NCBI GenBank assembly: GCA_025455635.1
Contig: JALOMF010000065.1
Location: 1-12,003 of the forward strand
Direction of reading: 5' to 3'
Source: Saprospiraceae bacterium
GTDB lineage: Bacteria; Bacteroidota; Bacteroidia; Chitinophagales; Saprospiraceae
DNA: 12,003 nt
The position numbers and the translations under genes were made by a program. Shown here piece by piece: positions 7,190 through 12,003 of the stretch. Numbering within the stretch: position 1 is the first letter of the stretch; the number at the start of each line of letters is the position of its first letter. The notes beneath the pieces were generated by a model that did not search any database, was not told where the DNA came from, and saw nothing but the letters and a program-made list of their open reading frames with translations.

Positions 7190-7576
7190 TTAATTGTCCG
7201 TTGCCGATTCGCTTTCAGTCGCCTCTTCTGTGTTTTGAGGCAAAAAAATGAAATTAGCACCCAGTTCGCTCAGGGCAAATAGACAGAGGTCGTCGTGGTG
7301 GGAGCGGTAAAGCGCCTGAAAATCCTCCACTTTTTCCTCCGTGATGATTTGCTTGGTCACGAATTCCTCCAGCGTGGAGGCATTGACCGACCAATTGCCC
7401 TTAACGGCTTCCTTATCCACGATATTTATGCCAATATCGACGATGTTCTGATGGATGACAAAAATAGGGAACAGCGAAACGTCTTGGTCACGGATGACCT
7501 CGGCGGCCTGCGACAGTATTTTCTTGTACCCGCTCAGTTCTCTTTCGAGTTGCTTGTATAATGGCGTTTTGTTCAT
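7190..7576 (-). CDS. Conserved Bacteroidota hypothetical protein next to the phosphorelay
   Basis: The 128-residue soluble protein starts with an amphipathic helix (LERELSGYKKILSQAAEVI). A mixed alpha/beta body follows, with FPIFVIHQNIVDIGINIVD, NWSVNASTLEEFVTKQII and LCLFALSELGANFIFLPQ, and the tail is short, acidic and disordered-looking (EEATESESATDN). It resembles small uncharacterised proteins I recall from Flavobacteriia and related groups, but I cannot name a domain. There is no signal peptide or membrane span. It lies 82 nt upstream of the hybrid kinase in the same direction, and no promoter is evident in the gap, so cotranscription with the kinase and HPt genes is plausible. It diverges from the PurF-like gene across a 137-nt intergenic region. 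Function unknown. Confidence 0.82.
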   Translation of the reverse strand: MNKTPLYKQLERELSGYKKILSQAAEVIRDQDVSLFPIFVIHQNIVDIGINIVDKEAVKGNWSVNASTLEEFVTKQIITEEKVEDFQALYRSHHDDLCLFALSELGANFIFLPQNTEEATESESATDN

Positions 7577-7603
7577 GTTGTGAAAATGAGCTTTTTATTC
7601 TGC

Positions 7604-7635
7604 TTGGGCTGAGTTTCATTTTAGGCTTACCTTTG
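7604..7635 (+). promoter_or_regulatory. Bacteroidota-type promoter of the PurF-like gene
   Basis: TTG (7604-7606) and TACCTTTG (7628-7635) are separated by 21 nt. Transcription would begin around 7641, leaving a leader of about 70 nt before the ATG at 7714. No riboswitch-like fold is apparent in that short leader. Confidence 0.7.
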
Positions 7636-7713
7636 CGCCTCGCTTAAATACGGCAGTTCGTCGGTAGCCTTTAACGGCACTGACAGCCTGCTTCCCACTG
7701 CCCAACTGCAAAA

Positions 7714-9606
7714 ATGAGTGATTTTATCAAACACGAGTGCGGTATCGCACTTATTCGCCTTTTAAAACCCCTAGAATATTACGTAGAGAAATACGGCACT
7801 GCCCTCTACGGACTCAACAAGCTGCACCTCCTCATGGAAAAACAGCGAAACCGGGGGCAGGATGGTGCTGGAATCGCCACCATCAAGCTCAACAGCCGCC
7901 CCGGCGCAAAAATCATCCACCGGAAACGGTGCAGCAGCAGCAACTCCATCCAGACCATCTTCGAAGAAGTCTATGACAACTTCAACCACCTGAAAAAAGA
8001 CAAACTGAAGGATGCGGCCTGGCTCCAAGCCAATGCGCCCTTCGCAGGGGAACTGCTCCTGGGCCACCTACGATACGGCACCCACGGCGCCAACAGTGTC
8101 AAAAACGTACACCCCTTCATCCGCAAAAGCAACTGGATACAGCGCACCCTCGTCATCGCAGGCAACTTCAACCTCACCAATGTGGACGAGCTGTTCCAAG
8201 AACTCGTGGAGCTGGGCCAGTACCCCATGGAACAGACGGACACCGTCACGGTGCTGGAAAAAATCGGCCACTTCCTCGACGATGAGGTGCAGCGCCTCCA
8301 TACCTGGCACAAGCCCGACGGCCTCACCGACCTTGAAATCAACCAGCTCATCTTCGACAACCTCGACGTGCAGCGCCTGCTCCAACGGGCCAGCAAGCGC
8401 TTCGACGGCGGCTACGCGATGGCGGGCATGATCGGTCACGGCGATGCATTCGTCATGCGTGACCCCAACGGCATCCGGCCCGCATTTTATTACGCCGACG
8501 ACGAAGTGGTGGTCGTGACCAGCGAACGGGCACCGATTCAGACCGCTTTCGACGTGCATTTTTCCAAAATCAAGGAAATAACGCCCGGCCATGCCCTCAT
8601 CGTCAAGCGCAACGGCGAGGTCAGCGAAAAGCCCTTCACCGAGCCAGCCGAGCGCCGTTCCTGCTCGTTCGAGCGCATTTATTTCTCAAGGGGAAATGAC
8701 CGGGACATCTACACCGAGCGCAAGCAGCTCGGCGAACAGCTAACCACCGCCGTGCTAGAAGCCGTGGGCTACAACATCAAGCAGACTGTCTTCTCCTTCG
8801 TTCCAAACACTGCCGAAAGCGCCTACCTAGGCTTGGTCTGCGGCATCGAAAAACGCCTGAACGACATCAAGCTGAAACAAATCATGGAGCTGGGTGCCAA
8901 CCCCTCCACCGAAGCAGTCCAAGAAATACTGGCCCTAACACCTAGGGTCGAAAAACTGGTGCACAAGGACGCCAAGATGCGTACCTTCATCGCCGACGAC
9001 GCCTCCCGTGGCGAGATGGTCACCCACGGCTACGACGTCACCTACGGCCTCGTGCGCAACGAAGAGGACACGCTCGTGCTGCTCGACGACAGCATCGTGC
9101 GGGGCACAACGCTCAAGGAAAGCATCATCCGCATTGCCGCCAGGCTAAAACCCAAGAAAATCATCGTGGTGAGCAGTGCCCCACAAATACGCTACCCCGA
9201 CTGCTACGGCATCGACATGTCCAAGATGAAGGACTTCGTCGCCTTCCGTGCCCTCGTCAAGTTGCTCAAAGAACGTGGCCAGTCGCACCTGCTCGACGAA
9301 ACTTACGAGCGCTGCAAGGCTCAGTCCACACTGCCCAAAGAGGAAATGAAAAACGAGGTACAGGCACTCTACGCCCTTTTCACCGACGAAGAAATCAGTG
9401 AGAAAATAGCCCAGATAGTCACCCCCAAGGGCATCACGCCAAAGGTCGAGGTCATCTACCAAAGCATCGAAGGGCTTCACAACGCCTGCCCAAACCACCT
9501 CGGCGACTGGTACTTCTCCGGCAATTACCCCACGCCCGGCGGCAACAAGGTGGTGAACCGGGCCTTCATGAACTACATGGAAGGCAAAGACGAGCGGGCG
9601 TATTGA
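7714..9606 (+). CDS. Long PurF-type amidophosphoribosyltransferase
   Basis: PurF makes 5-phosphoribosylamine from PRPP and glutamine, the first step of de novo purine synthesis. The N-terminal class II glutamine amidotransferase domain has the nucleophile Cys9 (HECGIAL), implying removal of an 8-residue propeptide, then RNRGQDGAGIA (45-55), GHLRYGTHG (117-125), GN (150-151) and DPNGIRPAF (250-258). The linker FERIYFSRGND (319-329) is typical of PurF. The phosphoribosyltransferase domain has VPNTAESAYLGL (363-374), RTFIADDASR (423-432) and the PRPP loop LLDDSIVRGTT (456-466). The C-terminus keeps a GNYPT motif (603-607). At 630 residues it is well above the roughly 470-510 of usual PurF, with extra sequence near 65-105, 375-422 and 510-575. 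The usual cluster-ligand Cys spacing of Bacillus-type PurF is not evident. It is monocistronic, with its own promoter and terminator, and not inside a pur operon. It may be the main enzyme or a paralog; similar long forms occur in Bacteroidota. Confidence 0.9.
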   Translation: MSDFIKHECGIALIRLLKPLEYYVEKYGTALYGLNKLHLLMEKQRNRGQDGAGIATIKLNSRPGAKIIHRKRCSSSNSIQTIFEEVYDNFNHLKKDKLKDAAWLQANAPFAGELLLGHLRYGTHGANSVKNVHPFIRKSNWIQRTLVIAGNFNLTNVDELFQELVELGQYPMEQTDTVTVLEKIGHFLDDEVQRLHTWHKPDGLTDLEINQLIFDNLDVQRLLQRASKRFDGGYAMAGMIGHGDAFVMRDPNGIRPAFYYADDEVVVVTSERAPIQTAFDVHFSKIKEITPGHALIVKRNGEVSEKPFTEPAERRSCSFERIYFSRGNDRDIYTERKQLGEQLTTAVLEAVGYNIKQTVFSFVPNTAESAYLGLVCGIEKRLNDIKLKQIMELGANPSTEAVQEILALTPRVEKLVHKDAKMRTFIADDASRGEMVTHGYDVTYGLVRNEEDTLVLLDDSIVRGTTLKESIIRIAARLKPKKIIVVSSAPQIRYPDCYGIDMSKMKDFVAFRALVKLLKERGQSHLLDETYERCKAQSTLPKEEMKNEVQALYALFTDEEISEKIAQIVTPKGITPKVEVIYQSIEGLHNACPNHLGDWYFSGNYPTPGGNKVVNRAFMNYMEGKDERAY

Positions 9607-9624
9607 CGTACGTTTTTTCAACAT

Positions 9625-9664
9625 GAAAAAAGCCGAGACGGGACTACCCCATCTCGGCTTTTTT
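9625..9664. terminator. Bidirectional terminator shared by the PurF-like and transglycosylase genes
   Basis: AGCCGAGA (9631-9638) pairs with TCTCGGCT (9652-9659); after one mismatch GGG (9640-9642) pairs with CCC (9648-9650). It is flanked by an A-run (9626-9630) and a T-run (9659-9664), so it serves the converging genes ending at 9606 and 9700. Confidence 0.88.
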
Positions 9665-9699
9665 GTTTCACAAAAACCTGTTAATCAAGCTTTTGTGCG

Positions 9700-10581
9700 C
9701 TATTTTGGAATTTTCAGGTCGTAAACTTTCCGTTTGGGATTGGTCAATTTATTGTCCTTCAGCCAAGGGTTGAAAATCTTAATCATACGGTAGCTGGTGC
9801 CGTACTGCTTGGCAAATTCGCCGAGGTTGGCAATGCTGCTGTCCACCGTGACGAGGGCGTAATTGTCGAGCGGCTGGTACATCTGTTCGTTTTTCATGTC
9901 AAACCCGTACAACTCTGGGTGCTCCATGACGTGCTTGATGGCCACGAGCCGGAACAGGTAGCGGTTGGTCTCCTCGCTGAGGTTCAGGTCATAGAAATTG
10001 TCGGATTTTTGGCTTTCCATCTCATTGCGAAGCCCCGTAGGCCCCATGTTGTAGGCCGCCGCCACGAGCGACCAAGTGCCGAAGCGCTCCTTGTACCGCT
10101 TGAGGTACTGGCAAGCCGCACGGGTTGATTTTTCGAGGTGCAGGCGCTCGTCCACCTCCTTGCTCACCTCCAGCCCGTAGTCGCCAGCCGTGCCTTCCAT
10201 GAACTGCCAGATGCCCTTTGCGCCAGCGCTGGAGGTCGCGTTGCGGAGGTCGCTCTCGGCCACGGCTAGGTACTTGAAGTCGTCCGGCAGGCCGTTTTCC
10301 TTCAAGATTTTCTCCATCACCGGAAAGTACCGGGCGCTGTTTTTCAAGTTCAAAATCGTGTGCGAGTGGCGGTAGGAGTTGACGATAAGCTCCCGTTCCA
10401 GCCGTTCCCTCACGTCGAAGTTCTCCACGGGGATGCGCTCCCCGGCGAACCAAAATTCGTCCTTCGGCGACACGTGCGGTATGTTCACGAACTGGCCACC
10501 ATAGGCCGTAGTGCTAGGCTTGTAAGAAGTGAAAATCGCAACGGTTGCGAAGGCAGCCAGGGCCAAGAGGTAATATCTCAT
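9700..10581 (-). CDS. MltD-like lytic transglycosylase (SLT domain)
   Basis: Lytic transglycosylases cleave the MurNAc-GlcNAc bond of peptidoglycan to form 1,6-anhydromuropeptides in the periplasm. From the ATG at 10579-10581 the product is 293 residues. A hydrophobic N-terminus (MRYYLLALAAFATVAIF) acts as signal peptide or membrane anchor. The SLT domain spans about 85-215, with the catalytic Glu109 in AVAESDLRN, then SSAGAKGIWQFMEGTAGDYGL and the AYN motif (176-178, LVAAAYNMGP). The last 60 or so residues (VTVDSSIANLGEFAKQYGTSYRMIKIFNPWL) look like a diverged LysM-type peptidoglycan-binding segment. I chose this start because it overlaps the upstream DUF2480 stop as ATGA and opens directly on the signal sequence; the frame extends 13 codons further to 10620, inside the upstream gene. 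The catalytic family is secure; the C-terminal assignment is tentative. Confidence 0.9.
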   Translation of the reverse strand: MRYYLLALAAFATVAIFTSYKPSTTAYGGQFVNIPHVSPKDEFWFAGERIPVENFDVRERLERELIVNSYRHSHTILNLKNSARYFPVMEKILKENGLPDDFKYLAVAESDLRNATSSAGAKGIWQFMEGTAGDYGLEVSKEVDERLHLEKSTRAACQYLKRYKERFGTWSLVAAAYNMGPTGLRNEMESQKSDNFYDLNLSEETNRYLFRLVAIKHVMEHPELYGFDMKNEQMYQPLDNYALVTVDSSIANLGEFAKQYGTSYRMIKIFNPWLKDNKLTNPKRKVYDLKIPK

Positions 10582-11102
10582 GATGTTTTTGGCTTTTTGT
10601 AAATGGGCACGGTGCTGCATGGCTCACCGAACAGGATGCTCTGGGCATGGGGCCGCAGCTTGCGGGTCAGCTCCACGTAGGCCGATGGCGGCACAGGGTG
10701 GTCGCTGCACCCTTTCACCACGATGCGTTGCCCAGCGTATTGCGAAGCGTCCACCTCGTCGAGCGCTTTTTGAAAAATATGCTTGTAAAACTCCTCCGGC
10801 GTGCCCTGGAAAACACCGTGCGCAAACGGCTCGGCGTACACCGTCACGAGCATGTAGGCCCACACGGGGATGATGGCATCGGCGGAGCAGTAAACGGCGA
10901 GGTTCTTCCCAGTGTACTGCGCCCAGTCGTGTATGGCCAGTGCCTCCCGGAAGTCTTTTTCCTTGAGGATGAGGCCCATGAACAGGTAATCCTTCAGGTC
11001 GAAGCTGGCCATTTCTTCCTTCGGAAAAAATTCTTCCAGCTTCAGCGTCACGAGTCCGCTGCTGGCCACACGGTTCACCAAAGGCGTTTCAGTTGCTTGC
11101 AT
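10578..11102 (-). CDS. DUF2480 family protein
   Basis: DUF2480 is a Bacteroidota-restricted family of unknown function. From the ATG at 11100-11102 the product is 174 residues, the usual family length, and the N-terminus PLVNRVASSGLVTLKLEEFFP matches family starts. Family signatures seen are DLKDYLFMGLILKEKDFR (35-52), YCSADAIIPVWAYM (71-84), VVKGCSDHPVPPSAYVEL (128-145) and LFGEPCSTVPIYKKPK (157-172). Cysteines 72, 132 and 162 sit in these conserved blocks. There is no signal peptide or membrane span. As I recall, relatives are often found near SUF iron-sulfur genes; here instead the gene overlaps a lytic transglycosylase (ATGA) and follows an outer-membrane protein gene by 113 nt. The frame extends upstream to 11186, but that extension runs through a strong hairpin and is not family-like. 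The family call is firm; role unknown. Confidence 0.88.
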   Translation of the reverse strand: MQATETPLVNRVASSGLVTLKLEEFFPKEEMASFDLKDYLFMGLILKEKDFREALAIHDWAQYTGKNLAVYCSADAIIPVWAYMLVTVYAEPFAHGVFQGTPEEFYKHIFQKALDEVDASQYAGQRIVVKGCSDHPVPPSAYVELTRKLRPHAQSILFGEPCSTVPIYKKPKTS

Positions 11103-11117
11103 GGTAGGCAAATAATG

Positions 11118-11163
11118 CCGAAGCGGCTGACGCCAAGTTCGTACTGGCAGCAAGCCGCTTCGG
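11118..11163. promoter_or_regulatory. Strong hairpin just upstream of the DUF2480 start
   Basis: CCGAAGCGGC (11118-11127) pairs perfectly with GCCGCTTCGG (11154-11163), and an inner pair GCCA (11132-11135) / TGGC (11145-11148) extends the fold. It ends 15 nt before the DUF2480 ATG and has no T-run, so it reads more like a leader or mRNA-processing structure than a simple terminator. Confidence 0.5.
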
Positions 11164-11181
11164 GGGTTGATTGTTTTTGAA

Positions 11182-11206
11182 GGCAAGCGGTGTTAAGGCG
11201 CTTGCC
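11182..11206 (-). terminator. Hairpin after the outer-membrane protein gene, possible weak terminator
   Basis: GGCAAGCG (11182-11189) pairs perfectly with CGCTTGCC (11199-11206) around a 9-nt loop, starting 9 nt after the leftward stop codon. The downstream tail on the minus strand is TTCAAAAAC, not T-rich, so termination may be partial; it could instead stabilise the mRNA 3' end or allow read-through into DUF2480. Confidence 0.45.
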
Positions 11207-11215
11207 AGCTATTTG

Positions 11216-11845
11216 TCAAAACTTGTAGGTCAGGCCAAACCTGAACGACACTGGCGAAGCCGCACTGTCGTCGGGAAGGTTCACGTTGTAAAGGCCCATG
11301 ATTTCGTAGCCCCACAGGCCACCCGCAGTGCTGTTGTAGCCCAAGCCGATATATTGGTTGTTGAACCCAAAGCGTTCGATGTCAATGCCGCCGGAACTGT
11401 TTAGGTCAACGGGAATCCCTACATTTTCGTGCTCATACTCAAAATGGGCGAAGATATTGGGCAGCACCTCCGGCAATGGCTTCACCCTAGCAAACCAGCC
11501 AAGGGTATAAGAAGTTGCGCTGCCTTTGTAAACGGTATTGCCGAACCTTACCCGAAAACTGTTGAACACCAGGCCCGCCCGTGGCCCCGTGGAAAGGTAC
11601 TCTCCAAGAAGCTTGTAACCCACCATTGGCGTCAGCCCAATGGAAAACTGACTCTCGTTGTTGCCGCCAGTGACGTTCAGGATGAAGTTGCCGCCGTACC
11701 ACAACTTGTTGGCAAAGCCGCTTTCGTCAAAGTACTCGTCCGTTTTCGACGACTTCTTCTTGCCCTTTTTCTGGGCCATTGCGTCATTGGTGAAAGCTGC
11801 CGTGAAGAACAGGGCCAAGAGGCTGAAAAGCATTATCTTTTTCAT
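11216..11845 (-). CDS. Outer-membrane beta-barrel protein, unknown function
   Basis: The 209-residue product begins with a clear signal peptide (MKKIMLFSLLALFFTAAFT..., likely cut after AMA at 24). A lysine-rich linker follows (QKKGKKKSSK), then alternating hydrophobic/aromatic strands typical of a small outer-membrane barrel: LWYGGNFILNV, FSIGLTPMVGYKL, SYTLGWFARVKPL, IFAHFEYEHENV, QYIGLGYNS and GYEIMGLYNV. It ends SFRFGLTYKF, with the C-terminal Phe expected for BAM-dependent insertion. The size would fit an 8- to 10-strand barrel. I do not recognise a specific transport or adhesion family. It is the first gene of a leftward group with DUF2480 and a lytic transglycosylase, and has its own promoter about 125 nt upstream. 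Confidence 0.85.
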   Translation of the reverse strand: MKKIMLFSLLALFFTAAFTNDAMAQKKGKKKSSKTDEYFDESGFANKLWYGGNFILNVTGGNNESQFSIGLTPMVGYKLLGEYLSTGPRAGLVFNSFRVRFGNTVYKGSATSYTLGWFARVKPLPEVLPNIFAHFEYEHENVGIPVDLNSSGGIDIERFGFNNQYIGLGYNSTAGGLWGYEIMGLYNVNLPDDSAASPVSFRFGLTYKF

Positions 11846-11971
11846 AGGTTCAGATTTATTTTTTGTGAAAAATCATGGCTTCGGACGAGCGCCGCAGCCC
11901 AGCGTTTCCACTGCTTTTTTGTGATGAAAAATAAACGACAATGGTTGCTTTCTGTTTGGGCTAAATCGTGG
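11846..11971 (-). other. Leader region of the outer-membrane protein gene
   Basis: About 125 nt lie between the predicted promoter and the start codon. I see no ORF or clear riboswitch. The last 25 nt before the ATG are A/T-rich (AATAAATCTGAACC), consistent with Bacteroidota initiation regions that do not rely on Shine-Dalgarno pairing. Confidence 0.4.
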
Positions 11972-12002
11972 CAAAGGTGTTACAAAAACCATAATTTTTC
12001 AA
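11972..12002 (-). promoter_or_regulatory. Promoter of the outer-membrane protein gene
   Basis: Read on the minus strand, TTG (12002-12000), a 20-nt spacer and CACCTTTG (11979-11972) match the Bacteroidota consensus with one mismatch in the TA. This predicts a 5' UTR of about 120 nt ahead of the ATG at 11845. Confidence 0.6.
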
Positions 12003-12003
12003 G

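Noticed and set aside
7636..7713. Possible purine riboswitch or Pur-box upstream of the PurF-like gene
   Set aside because: The predicted leader is about 70 nt and shows no three-stem purine aptamer pattern or PurR-like palindrome; Bacteroidota are not known to use the E. coli PurR site.
7971..8592. Minus-strand ORFs opposite the PurF-like gene
   Set aside because: Shadow frames; the plus frame holds continuous PurF motifs across this region.
9700..10620. Longer start for the lytic transglycosylase at 10620
   Set aside because: The extra 13 residues (MQHRAHLQKAKNI) are polar and precede the signal sequence; the ATG at 10581 makes a standard ATGA overlap and a clean N-terminal signal.

Overview
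The window looks like an ordinary chromosomal segment from a member of the Bacteroidota, most plausibly a Saprospiria/Cytophagia-type environmental bacterium. Four lines of evidence support this. First, several transcription units carry the Bacteroidota promoter form (TTG, about 20 nt, then TAnnTTTG), best seen upstream of tRNA-Asp, the PurF-like gene and, with one mismatch, the outer-membrane gene. Second, strong Shine-Dalgarno sequences are lacking before the clear starts. Third, both tRNA genes lack an encoded CCA. Fourth, the gene families fit: a DUF2480 protein, a long PurF-type amidophosphoribosyltransferase, an EF-G paralog of the EF-G2 kind and a small conserved hypothetical. No IS, phage, CRISPR or plasmid functions are visible.

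Layout. 1-300: promoter, tRNA-Asp(GTC) and its terminator, then a hairpin terminator for the leftward genes. 309-1541 (minus): a NudL-like CoA pyrophosphatase followed by a small three-helix membrane protein. 1551-1961: a lower-GC divergent intergenic stretch. 1962-4091 (plus): an EF-G-like translation factor with altered GTPase motifs. 4091-4238: an imperfect inverted repeat built of GTTTCAGG-type words. 4243-4275: a bidirectional terminator. 4278-4348 (minus): tRNA-Gln(TTG). 4442-7576 (minus): a signalling group consisting of a conserved hypothetical protein, a soluble hybrid histidine kinase (REC-PAS-PAS-HisKA-HATPase-REC) and, 2 nt downstream, a free-standing HPt protein. 7714-9606 (plus): the long PurF-like amidotransferase with its own promoter and a shared terminator. 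9700-11845 (minus): an outer-membrane beta-barrel protein, a DUF2480 protein and a lytic transglycosylase; the last two overlap by ATGA.

How genes work together. The kinase and HPt make a readable phosphorelay (H402 to D695 to HPt H60), with an extra N-terminal receiver that could take input from another kinase, but no DNA-binding output lies nearby. The DUF2480 and transglycosylase genes are translationally coupled and follow an outer-membrane protein, which suggests a cell-envelope context. The most interesting single gene is the EF-G paralog: its ribosome-facing domain IV is well preserved, while the catalytic His position of the GTPase centre is Ser and NKxD has become NQID. I found no wholly new multi-gene system; the candidates worth checking are listed as findings.
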